Shown here: positions 1-6,502 of the stretch, piece after piece
Numbering within the stretch: position 1 is the stretch's first letter
How the letters are laid out: every line of letters starts with the position of its first letter
Source: Anaerocolumna xylanovorans DSM 12503
GTDB lineage: Bacteria; Bacillota; Clostridia; Lachnospirales; Lachnospiraceae
DNA: 64,000 nucleotides
NCBI RefSeq assembly: GCF_900143645.1
Contig: NZ_FRFD01000007.1
Coordinates: 186,606 to 250,605, forward strand
Reading direction: 5' to 3'
Notes under the pieces: model-generated
Told to the model about the DNA's origin: nothing
Database searches by the model: none
Seen by the model: the letters and a program-made list of their open reading frames with translations, nothing else
Translations under genes and position numbers: made by a program

Positions 1-164
1 TTCAAAAACTGGGAAAGATAAATCGAATCATATTCAACCCCATTCACGAAGAAGATTCTTTCCGCTTCTTTTGGTGTTGGTGCCGTGTTCTCTACCTTCA
101 CCATGAAGGAAGGCATTCCGTTATTGTCGTACTTTAAAACGACCGATTCTTTTACATGCTTCAT
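1..164 (-). CDS. Hypothetical element protein (C-terminus outside window)
   Basis: The reading frame starts at ATG 164 and runs off the left edge, so only the first 54 residues are seen. The start follows GAAAGG at a normal distance. The visible part begins MKHVKESVVLKYDNNG and shows no motif I recognise. It is the third gene of a leftward series (1317, 1035, 164) that probably starts from the leftward promoter near 1366-1394. Function unknown. Confidence 0.55.
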   Translation of the reverse strand, partial: MKHVKESVVLKYDNNGMPSFMVKVENTAPTPKEAERIFFVNGVEYDSIYLSQFL

Positions 165-168
165 TTGC

Positions 169-1035
169 TTATTTCCTTTCTATTTTGACCGCTATTCCGC
201 GGCGTTTTAGCTCATTGACAAGTTCCTTCGTCTTCGTTCCTGAAATCGCTTCACGGCGCTTCTGGTAATCTTCCGGAAGCCTTTCGCGCTTCTTACGTCC
301 CAGGTAATCATCGGGCGTCAGGTCGAACAATTCAAACGAAGCGATATTTGTTCTTTCGTACTTATTTAGGATCACCCACCACATGTTATTGATATTGTGG
401 TAAACCTTACCGCGATAGATCCGTCCGTCCCAGTGTCGAAAATACTTAATATCGCCATTGTGAAGCGTTTTCTTGTCGCGATCGCGGCCGTTATATGATT
501 CTTGTGTCTGACCGTCTGTGTCTGAAAGATTGAAATTCATGTCTTTCTGTTCGTGGTGCCATTCTCTGACGTATGCGGCTTTAATCTTATCTTCCGCCAG
601 CTTGTAATATTTACAAGATTCGTCTTCTAGATCTTCAAGGATATTCAAAAGATACACGATTTTATTCATGTACTTTATATATTGAAGTCGTATAAGAAAT
701 GGCATTTTCTGAAATTTACGGAAGTCGTACCGGCCGCCACACGGGTTTTCAAAGTTTATATTCTGGAAGAATTCGATCTTAAAACCGTTTGGAAATTGTT
801 CGGCGTAGAATTCCAAGTCGCCGCGTTTTCCGATGAAATAATTGCTTCGAATGATTCTGTGAACTTTCGAATCCTTGCTGATCTGAAAGCCTTCATCGCG
901 AAGCATGTTAAAAATGTGGTGTTGTGTTCCATAATGGCGGAATTTGTGTCCACGCCACAGGCCACCAGGATTCCGTTCCGTGTTATTCGTGTATTGAATA
1001 CCAGTGTCGTAAATTCTGTAACAATCCTTATTCAA
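169..1035 (-). CDS. Hypothetical element protein, 288 aa
   Basis: The 288-residue protein has no signal peptide or membrane segment and no family I can name. It starts at a TTG codon (1035) preceded by AGAGGTAAAGAAA, which supports that start. The N-terminal half is rich in aromatic residues, with several Tyr/Phe-rich strands. The C-terminal third is very basic, with many Lys-Arg pairs, and ends with a Lys/Arg-rich helix, so nucleic-acid binding is possible but unproven. It lies 5 bp upstream of the next leftward gene, implying co-transcription. A 203-codon frame on the opposite strand overlaps it, but this strand has the better start signal and fits the gene order. Confidence 0.6.
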   Translation of the reverse strand: MNKDCYRIYDTGIQYTNNTERNPGGLWRGHKFRHYGTQHHIFNMLRDEGFQISKDSKVHRIIRSNYFIGKRGDLEFYAEQFPNGFKIEFFQNINFENPCGGRYDFRKFQKMPFLIRLQYIKYMNKIVYLLNILEDLEDESCKYYKLAEDKIKAAYVREWHHEQKDMNFNLSDTDGQTQESYNGRDRDKKTLHNGDIKYFRHWDGRIYRGKVYHNINNMWWVILNKYERTNIASFELFDLTPDDYLGRKKRERLPEDYQKRREAISGTKTKELVNELKRRGIAVKIERK

Positions 1036-1122
1036 TTTTCTTTACCTCTTTTCGCTTATTTCCAACATCAGGCCGCCGATTGCAGTCGGTTGTTCGGCTT
1101 TATGTTGATAAGTCGACCCTTG

Positions 1123-1317
1123 TTATCGTCTGGCCGCGGTTGTTGGCGTAACGTCTTTTGCGTATGCGGCGCCGGCTTCCATGCCGTTCATATATGCCAG
1201 CATAACGATTTCAAATATAGGTCGTTTTCCGCCTGGAACTCCTCTGATAACTTCGCACAAACGCTTTGCGTCTGTAATCTGTTCAGAAGTTAAAGGCTCA
1301 TTATTTACTTTACCCAT
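1123..1317 (-). CDS. Small hypothetical element protein, 64 aa
   Basis: The 64-residue protein begins MGKVNNEPLTSEQITDAKRL, with ATG preceded by a strong AGGAAGTG ribosome site. It looks like a small soluble helical protein; I recognise no family. It is the first gene after the leftward promoter and therefore sits in the early position opposite the repressor, where phages and ICEs often keep small regulators. That role is only an inference from position. Confidence 0.6.
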   Translation of the reverse strand: MGKVNNEPLTSEQITDAKRLCEVIRGVPGGKRPIFEIVMLAYMNGMEAGAAYAKDVTPTTAARR

Positions 1318-1350
1318 GAAATCACTTCCTTTCGTTTGGTGCTGTTATTT

Positions 1351-1452
1351 GTTGTCTATGCCGTTATTATATATTGCCAATCGCGTGTTGTCAATACCTT
1401 TTTGTTGCCTTTGCGATTTTTTGTTGACAACGCCGTTTTTGTGTGGTAATTT
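1351..1452. promoter_or_regulatory. Divergent promoters with three evenly spaced operator-like repeats
   Basis: The rightward promoter for the repressor is TTGACA (1424-1429), 17 bp, TAATTT (1447-1452). The leftward promoter is TTGACA (1394-1389), 17 bp, TATAAT (1371-1366). Three related sites of the form GTTGnCnAyrCC start at 1351, 1387 and 1423, exactly 36 bp apart. The third contains the odd palindrome GTTGACAAC and overlaps the repressor -35. The second overlaps the leftward -35. The first lies just past the leftward -10. This is the layout of a genetic switch in which the repressor controls both itself and the leftward genes. Confidence 0.8.
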
Positions 1453-1478
1453 ATAAACAGAAAGTGAGGTGAAACAAA

Positions 1479-2003
1479 ATGGACATCGGCGACCGCATTA
1501 AGAAAATCAGGAAAGAACTTGATTTGACACAAGCTGAATTCGGGGCAAGAATTGGATCTGTCCAAAACACTGTTACCGGTTATGAAAGTGGAAGAAGAAA
1601 CCCTTCGGCGCCAGTAATAGCGTTGATATGTGAAAAATTTAATGTTTGCGAAGAATGGCTTCGGAATGGAAACGGCGAAATGTTTAAGCCGGCGCCTTCG
1701 GACGTATTGGATCAATTAGCATATGAATACAATTTGTCGAACGCTTCTTATGTAGCTATTGAAAAATTTGTGAGTTTGAAGCCAGAAAAAAGAAATGAAT
1801 TGATTGAATTTTTCCTTGAAGTGTCAAAGGCGATTCTGGAAAGCGAAGCAGATCCAAACGCTCCGGCATTTACGGAAGGCTGTGTTCCTACATTTTCGCA
1901 AGATTCTTTAATTCAAGCTTTCCGCGATAGCGTACCGAAAACACCAGAAGAACTAGAAAAGAAGTTTCCGCCGGTGAAGTCAGGACGGGAAGACGCCGGA
2001 TAA
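1479..2003 (+). CDS. HTH XRE-family repressor of the element
   Basis: The 174-residue protein has an N-terminal helix-turn-helix of the Xre/Cro/CI type at about residues 5-60: IKKIRKELDLTQAEFGARIG, then NTVTGYESGRRNPS in the recognition region. The C-terminal half lacks a recognisable LexA/CI peptidase Ser-Lys pair and looks like a short helical dimerisation tail. ATG follows GAGGTGA. The gene is transcribed away from the leftward element genes, and three operator-like repeats lie between them, so it is very likely the element's maintenance repressor with self-control. Confidence 0.88.
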   Translation: MDIGDRIKKIRKELDLTQAEFGARIGSVQNTVTGYESGRRNPSAPVIALICEKFNVCEEWLRNGNGEMFKPAPSDVLDQLAYEYNLSNASYVAIEKFVSLKPEKRNELIEFFLEVSKAILESEADPNAPAFTEGCVPTFSQDSLIQAFRDSVPKTPEELEKKFPPVKSGREDAG

Positions 2004-2020
2004 GCACATAACTCCTTTTA

Positions 2021-2092
2021 GCACCCGGCGACCTCCCGTAAATTTTACATAATAGTTTCATGCCATGTAAATTTTATATAAATGCCGGGTGC
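2021..2092. repeat. 72-bp nested inverted repeat
   Basis: Outer arms GCACCCGGC (2021-2029) and GCCGGGTGC (2084-2092) pair perfectly. Inside, TAAATTTTACAT and ATGTAAATTTTA pair with few mismatches around a short loop. There is no T run on either side in either direction, so this is not a standard terminator. It lies directly after the repressor gene. It could be a structured 3' end or a protein-binding cruciform. Confidence 0.55.
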
Positions 2093-2136
2093 AAAAATCA
2101 CATGAATACATTAAAAATAATTGAAAGGTCGGTCGA

Positions 2137-2538
2137 ATGTTAATTATTCTTATTATAATTTTTGTTCTTCTTTTCGCCATAGCTTTGAAATCAGGCGAAA
2201 AGACAGTGAAAAAAGCAATCGAAAGCGATAGGATTTTCTTTCCCTTCGACGATTCTATCCACAAAACAAGGCAACAGCAAGAACGGATAAAGCGTTCCGT
2301 TGAGCATGATTTAAAAATCAAAACAACATTGTCAAATGGTTATAGTGGGAAAATTATCGGTACAACAGGAAATACATATCTTGTAACACTTAAAAATTGC
2401 TCTTGTCAGGATTTCAAAAGAAGGAATCTTCCTTGCAAACATATGTATTTCTTGGCCGAAAATACGCTCCGGTGTAATGTCTGGCGCGATGAAAAAACCG
2501 ATGAATATTGTATTGAAAAAATTAGCATTAAAAAGTAG
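2137..2538 (+). CDS. Membrane-anchored SWIM zinc-finger protein
   Basis: The 133-residue protein starts with a single hydrophobic helix (about residues 2-17), followed by a basic linker and a SWIM zinc finger. The zinc ligands are Cys88, Cys90, Cys100 and His102 in the order CxC...CxH (NCSCQDF...LPCKH). SWIM domains mediate DNA or protein binding and occur in SNF2 ATPases and transposases; here it stands alone behind a membrane anchor. It lies between the repressor and the recombinase. No partner gene is adjacent. The SWIM call is firm; the function is unknown. Confidence 0.75.
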   Translation: MLIILIIIFVLLFAIALKSGEKTVKKAIESDRIFFPFDDSIHKTRQQQERIKRSVEHDLKIKTTLSNGYSGKIIGTTGNTYLVTLKNCSCQDFKRRNLPCKHMYFLAENTLRCNVWRDEKTDEYCIEKISIKK

Positions 2539-2724
2539 ACTGGTGCAAGCGCGATCGGATTAACCGTGATTATTTCAAAATATCTTACGCTTTGGAATAT
2601 GGGTGAATGCTTGTTTTGTGGAATATGAAAGGCTTCGAAAGAATCAAAAAGAAAGTTTCCGACAGCAAATAGCGGCGGCGATGAAAAACTGATTAGATAC
2701 TAAAAACACCCGGCCTTTACGGTT

Positions 2725-2850
2725 TTACCAGATTAGCAGATAAATTTTTGTCTTTCCGTTGAAATCTAAGTTGTAGTACATCAATTTACTTTTTGCATAA
2801 TAAAGCGCATAAATGCCACTTTCGCCATATTCTATGTATTTTATTTTCAT
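2725..2850 (-). CDS. Small hypothetical protein, 41 aa
   Basis: A 41-codon frame opens at ATG 2850 behind GGAAAGGTGTGG and closes at TAA. The product is rich in Lys, Ile and Tyr (start MKIKYIEYGESGIYALYY) and resembles the short beta-rich peptides common in phages. It is the only good frame in the 600 bp between the SWIM gene and the recombinase. A leftward-acting hairpin with a T run lies about 130 bp on its promoter side. Function unknown. Confidence 0.5.
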   Translation of the reverse strand: MKIKYIEYGESGIYALYYAKSKLMYYNLDFNGKTKIYLLIW

Positions 2851-2981
2851 AACACCACACCTTTCCAGTAAAGGACGGGCGCTGTTATATTATACTTTTT
2901 GGAAGGAACTTCATAAACTGATAATTTACTAAGATTTTACTACAATTTGAGATAATTATTTTCAATAAACTTAATTAAATA

Positions 2982-3019
2982 AAAAATAGTCGGTCAATGA
3001 CTGCAATCATCGATCGACT
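2982..3019 (-). terminator. Leftward terminator before the recombinase
   Basis: AGTCGGTCAATGA (2988-3000) pairs with TCATCGATCGACT (3007-3019) with one mismatch and one wobble. Read leftward, the stem is followed by ATTTTTT. It would stop antisense transcription coming from the recombinase region. The rest of 2850-3153 is AT-rich non-coding sequence. Confidence 0.55.
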
Positions 3020-3099
3020 TTAACACCAGACAACCGAAAACGGCCTTCTGATATTGGAAATAAGCAACTTCTATTATATCATCGAAAGCCGCTAAAATC

Positions 3100-3129
3100 A
3101 ATGGGTTTTCTTTTTTATACCCATTTTTC
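3100..3129 (+). terminator. Terminator/attenuator just before the recombinase start
   Basis: ATGGGT (3101-3106) pairs with ACCCAT (3119-3124), with a T-rich loop and TTTTT after the stem. It ends about 24 bp before the recombinase ATG. It could insulate the recombinase from upstream transcription or act as an attenuator. The stem is short, so the call is tentative. Confidence 0.4.
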
Positions 3130-3152
3130 GGTGCCTGGGGAAAGGGCGTCCA

Positions 3153-5150
3153 ATGAAATATAAAAAAGTGCGTTCAGGAATTCGAATCTGGACGAAGAAA
3201 AAGGCCGCTTTGTATGTCCGCGTATCGACAAGATACCAGGTTGACAAAGATAGTCTTCCTTTTCAACGAAAGAAACTGAAAGAATATTGTGATTTTCTAG
3301 GAATAGACGAATTTGTTATATTCGAAGACGACGGATATTCCGCAAAGAATACGGATCGACCACACTTTCAAGAAATGATGAATCGCGTTCGCGCTGGCGA
3401 ATTTTCACACCTGATCGTTTACAAAGTGGATCGTGTGTCGCGAAATCTTCTTGACTTTGCGGCAATGTACCAGGAATTAAAAGATCATAAGGTGACTTTT
3501 ATTTCCATGAACGAACAATTCGATACTTCGTCCGCAATCGGTGAAGCTATGCTTAAAATCATTCTTATTTTCGCCGAACTTGAAAGAAACATGACTTCCG
3601 AACGTGTAACTGGGATCATGCTTGATCGCGCCGAAAATGGATTGTGGAACGGTGCAAGAATGCCAGTCGGCTATCGGTGGAATGAAGAAACAAGATTTCC
3701 GGAACCGGATCCGGAAGAAGTCAAGATCGTTCAATTCATTTTTGACGAATACGAAAGAACCAGATCGGCGATGAAAGTTACGCGTTACCTAAATAACAAT
3801 CATGTAAAATCGAAACGCGGCGGTCAGTGGACTTCGAAACTAGTTCACGACATAATCAGAAACCCGTTCTATATTGGAACGTACCGGTATAACATGCGCG
3901 AAGCTGGGCGTGGCCCATTGAAACCAGAAAGTGAATGGATCGTCCGGAAGAATAATCACGAAGGAATCATTTTGGGAGAACAATTTGACCGGTGTAATAA
4001 AATCATGGACGAAAATGCTTCGACGCGTGACAGTTCGGATCTACGCGCCAGGAAGTACATTCACACATTTTCTGGACACCTGGTTTGTGGCAAGTGCGGC
4101 GCAAACATGATCGCGTCAAAGGATCGCGCAAGAGCGAACGGATTCCGGCCTTCTATGTATCGTTGCGCCCAGCGTTCGAAAATGCTTGATTGCGACAATT
4201 CCAAGACGATAAACGAAAGTTATATCGGGCCGTTCATTTTTAACTACGTGGCGAACCTGGCGCGGATCCAGAAGAATTCCGGTCAGATTGATTCGATCGA
4301 AAAATTACAAAAGGAATTATTGAAGGGTGAAGAATTTGAAAGTGTGTCTTCGATTATGCCTGACGGGTTGAAGGAAACATTCGCCGCCTTGAAATATAGT
4401 ACCAACGGTTCCTATTTGCCATCCCTGGGCTTTTCTGGTGACGACTCGGACTATTCAACCGCCGAACAACTTTCTTTACTGCGTGGTGAAAAAGACAAGT
4501 GTAAAAACGCAATCACAAGACTTACAGATCTTTATTTATACGATCCGGAATCTATGACGAAAGAAGAATTTTCTTCCAGGAAGAAAGATCTGACGAAAAA
4601 GGTTCTTGATTTCGAAAAGCAAATTGAAGAACTGGAAGACGGATCCGCGGCCGGTGATGATCTGGCCGACCTGTCATTCATCAAAAAGGCGTCGGCTTTC
4701 CTGGTGGCCCAGCGTATCGTTTCAAAGAAACATGTTGATTATATGCAAATGGTTCTTGATCTGGACAATGAAATTCTGAAAGATTTCGTCGATCAGGTTA
4801 TAGATCAGATCGTCGTTGAAGATGGTCGTGTTCAATCTATAACATTCGTAAACGGTCTGAAACACGAATTTTCCTATTCGCGGCCGGCGGAAATGCCAGT
4901 GTGTAAAGTTTGCGGCGGCCGGATCGGTTCGACGATCGGTTGTAGAACAAGAACATTCTCTTTTCAAAATAAACGCTATCAGCGAATTAAAGTCGGGGAT
5001 CCTGGCGACGATTTCGCCGGAAAGAAGAATCCGGTTTGTCCTGATTGCTTCGCCCAGGAAGGACGCTGGCACCATTGGAACTGTTCGGTCGAACGGTGTC
5101 CGATATGTGGCGAATATCTTTCAAAGTGTGAACACGGGCCGAATAAATAA
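3153..5150 (+). CDS. Large serine recombinase (integrase of the element)
   Basis: The 665-residue protein has the three parts of large serine integrases. The catalytic resolvase domain (about 17-165) has nucleophile Ser25 in ALYVRVSTRYQ and the YKVDRVSRN segment. The recombinase domain (about 180-290) is next. A zinc-ribbon domain follows, with CGKCG and two later Cys, then a coiled-coil stretch rich in Glu/Lys. Unusually, the C-terminus adds a further Cys-rich tail with CKVCGG, CPDC, CPICG and a final Cys-His, which could bind two more zincs. These enzymes integrate DNA site-specifically, with short att sites, into coding genes. It is the only recombinase seen and lies 1.1 kb from the miaB junction, so it is the obvious integrase. 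Confidence 0.95.
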   Translation: MKYKKVRSGIRIWTKKKAALYVRVSTRYQVDKDSLPFQRKKLKEYCDFLGIDEFVIFEDDGYSAKNTDRPHFQEMMNRVRAGEFSHLIVYKVDRVSRNLLDFAAMYQELKDHKVTFISMNEQFDTSSAIGEAMLKIILIFAELERNMTSERVTGIMLDRAENGLWNGARMPVGYRWNEETRFPEPDPEEVKIVQFIFDEYERTRSAMKVTRYLNNNHVKSKRGGQWTSKLVHDIIRNPFYIGTYRYNMREAGRGPLKPESEWIVRKNNHEGIILGEQFDRCNKIMDENASTRDSSDLRARKYIHTFSGHLVCGKCGANMIASKDRARANGFRPSMYRCAQRSKMLDCDNSKTINESYIGPFIFNYVANLARIQKNSGQIDSIEKLQKELLKGEEFESVSSIMPDGLKETFAALKYSTNGSYLPSLGFSGDDSDYSTAEQLSLLRGEKDKCKNAITRLTDLYLYDPESMTKEEFSSRKKDLTKKVLDFEKQIEELEDGSAAGDDLADLSFIKKASAFLVAQRIVSKKHVDYMQMVLDLDNEILKDFVDQVIDQIVVEDGRVQSITFVNGLKHEFSYSRPAEMPVCKVCGGRIGSTIGCRTRTFSFQNKRYQRIKVGDPGDDFAGKKNPVCPDCFAQEGRWHHWNCSVERCPICGEYLSKCEHGPNK

Positions 5151-5154
5151 AAAT

Positions 5155-5187
5155 AAGCCGCTTCCCCGGTGTGGGTCGCGGCTTTTT
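5155..5187 (+). terminator. Terminator of the recombinase gene
   Basis: AAGCCGC (5155-5161) pairs with GCGGCTT (5178-5184), followed by TTT. It lies 5 bp after the recombinase stop and separates it from convergent small genes. Confidence 0.8.
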
Positions 5188-5197
5188 ATATGTCGTG

Positions 5198-5383
5198 TTA
5201 TTGCGACATGTGATTCTTTTTATGTATTCCTATCGCATATCTATGGCAACGTTCTTTTGCTGTTTTGTCGTCTGGCGGTGTTCCGTAGCGGCATTCGAAA
5301 CAAGCGGCGCATTTGTACGAGTATTCGTACCAGGTCGAATATTCTTTTCCAGGAATTGCAAATTGACATTTGTTTCCTTCCAT
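5198..5383 (-). CDS. Small Cys-containing element protein, 61 aa
   Basis: The 61-residue protein has Cys6, a CAACFEC cluster near residues 25-31 and another Cys near 46, a pattern that could bind zinc. The ATG overlaps the stop of the upstream gene (TGATG) and has AGGAGTTG in front, so the two are translationally coupled. It is the last gene of a three-gene leftward set that runs from the miaB junction. Family unknown. Confidence 0.6.
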   Translation of the reverse strand: MEGNKCQFAIPGKEYSTWYEYSYKCAACFECRYGTPPDDKTAKERCHRYAIGIHKKNHMSQ

Positions 5384-5616
5384 CAGTCTTCAACTCCTAT
5401 AATTTGATATTTTATAAGTGATACGTTACAACATGAATTCATAAGTTTTTTAATAGCATTTTCAGCCCCGGAATAACTAGAATAACGTTTCGCTTGTGAA
5501 ATATCAGTTCCAACAAGGGCGGCGTATTTTTCGCCGTTCACAACATAGGTTCCGGTTCCGATATACTCTGTTTGATTCGACAAAATACTGTCTTGTGTTC
5601 TGATTACAAATTTCAT
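5383..5616 (-). CDS. Small hypothetical element protein, 77 aa
   Basis: The 77-residue protein begins MKFVIRTQDSILSNQTEYIG, with the pattern of short beta-strands seen in small phage proteins, and has no membrane segment. The start lies 10 bp after the preceding gene's stop and its own stop overlaps the next start, so the three genes form one unit. I do not recognise a family. Confidence 0.6.
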   Translation of the reverse strand: MKFVIRTQDSILSNQTEYIGTGTYVVNGEKYAALVGTDISQAKRYSSYSGAENAIKKLMNSCCNVSLIKYQIIGVED

Positions 5617-5626
5617 ATTTTCACCT

Positions 5627-6133
5627 TCATTCTATCTTTCCACGTTCGAATTTAGATTCCAGGAATCCGTTGATCTGCTTGTCAGAATAGCCAGCGGAAA
5701 CGCGTTCCTGGCAATACGCCATTATGTCGTAACATACTTTCATGTATTTATCATTGATGTGTTTTTCGTCTTCCTCTGTAAACGTAACGCTAAATGGAAT
5801 ATATCGGACGATTTCAAGTCTTGAAAATGTTTTTTGAATGTTTGGGTAATTTCTGAATTCTGTTTCGTTTCTTGTATAATTATCTAATTGCGCGCGTAGA
5901 ATCTGAAAATCAAAATATTCGCCTTTTGTTTTTCCAGTTTCTTTTCTGTATATTACTTTGATTTTTAATCCTGGAATTATTTTCATGTTGTCGCGAATAT
6001 CATACGATTCGACGCGCATTTGATGAAGTTGTGCGTATAGATAAGCCTTTTCTTTATCCAGAAATACAGAATCGACAGCATAGTCCGAATAACAGCCACT
6101 TGTCACAAGATAAGCCACGTTATTTTCACTCAT
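5627..6133 (-). CDS. Hypothetical element protein with YLVTSGCYSDY-type N-terminus
   Basis: The 168-residue protein starts MSENNVAYLVTSGCYSDYAV. The N-terminal 40 residues (a VTSGxYSDY segment followed by FLDKEKAYLYA) resemble small phage proteins of a widespread unknown family. The rest is soluble alpha/beta. ATG follows GGAAAGG. It is the first element gene beside the integration junction and is transcribed in the same direction as the broken miaB, so host transcription from the miaB promoter may reach it. Function unknown. Confidence 0.65.
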   Translation of the reverse strand: MSENNVAYLVTSGCYSDYAVDSVFLDKEKAYLYAQLHQMRVESYDIRDNMKIIPGLKIKVIYRKETGKTKGEYFDFQILRAQLDNYTRNETEFRNYPNIQKTFSRLEIVRYIPFSVTFTEEDEKHINDKYMKVCYDIMAYCQERVSAGYSDKQINGFLESKFERGKIE

Positions 6134-6194
6134 TTTTCACACTTTCCTTTCCAGGAAAAGCCGTGTATTTATTGACTTCTTTCAATATCTATTT

Positions 6195-6220
6195 TACTTA
6201 AACGGTAGGACAGCCAAAGG
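6195..6220. other. Element-chromosome junction (attachment site half)
   Basis: Read leftward, host sequence encoding the MiaB segment TFSVVTFGC continues to about 6210. It then changes to CCTACCGTTTAA, which does not encode the expected QMN continuation. The crossover should therefore lie at or just before the Gly-Cys codons (6210-6215). The matching junction, holding the rest of miaB, must lie outside the window to the left. Confidence 0.75.
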
Positions 6221-6377
6221 TTACGACTGAAAAGGTCAGCTGTCTGTTAAGCTCCTCTTCCTTACGTTTTACCCATTCCCTGCATTTAGCCATAAAATAA
6301 TACTGGCGCTGGGGCTCGTTAATGGGTTCCTTACTATCTAAATTGACATCTTCAAGATTCATAAGTAAACTGCTCAT
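6198..6377 (-). pseudogene. miaB: 5' remnant of miaB (tRNA ms2i6A methylthiotransferase)
   Basis: This 59-codon frame encodes an N-terminal extension and then RQYYFMAKCREWVKRKEEEL and LTFSVVTFGC, which matches the start of clostridial MiaB. MiaB normally continues with QMNARDSEK and binds its auxiliary iron-sulfur cluster through this Cys. Here it ends PTV and a stop directly after the Cys, because of the inserted element. MiaB adds the 2-methylthio group to A37 of tRNAs reading UNN codons. The position after proA is also where clostridial miaB (before mutS) is expected. The start could be ATG 6377 or ATG 6362. Without excision no complete MiaB can be made from this copy. Confidence 0.85.
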
Positions 6378-6450
6378 TTTCTATTCTCAACTTTCAAAAT
6401 ACAATTATCAGGTACGGCCTTGCAAGGCTGCACCACTGCTGCATCATAAA

Positions 6451-6479
6451 ATTATATCTTATGCAGCCCCAAATTACAA
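6451..6479 (-). promoter_or_regulatory. Predicted sigma-A promoter of miaB
   Basis: Read leftward: TTGTAA (6479-6474), 17 bp, TATAAT (6456-6451). Transcription would begin near 6444, some 65 bp before miaB, and continue into the element genes at 6133-5198. Confidence 0.65.
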
Positions 6480-6502
6480 CACTTAACCGCGCAAGCTTAC
6501 GA

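Larger units (their letters stand above)
1..6205. mobile_element. Right end of an integrated prophage/ICE inside miaB
   Basis: From the left edge to about 6.2 kb the genes are of integrated-element type: a repressor with divergent promoters, a large serine recombinase, and clusters of small genes I do not recognise. The element ends inside a reading frame that begins as MiaB and stops just after its conserved Gly-Cys. Codon use also differs from the host region, with a strong preference for GAA and frequent CGC and TCG. The left end lies outside the window, so size and type (phage, ICE or IME) cannot be told; no structural or conjugation gene is recognisable here. The right boundary is uncertain by about 15 bp. 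Confidence 0.85.

Noticed and set aside
682..1293. 203-codon open frame on the plus strand
   Set aside because: It overlaps two minus-strand genes that have good ribosome sites and fit the leftward gene series; it has no start signal of its own.
2539..2700. Possible broken gene after the SWIM gene (a frame with TGASAIGLTVIISKYL, then a shift to an Arg/Lys/Gln-rich tail)
   Set aside because: It looks like membrane-protein remnants in two frames, but has no start codon and no family I can name; too short to call a pseudogene.
5107..5421. Plus-strand frames after the recombinase
   Set aside because: They begin inside the recombinase gene, run through its terminator and oppose small genes with better start signals.
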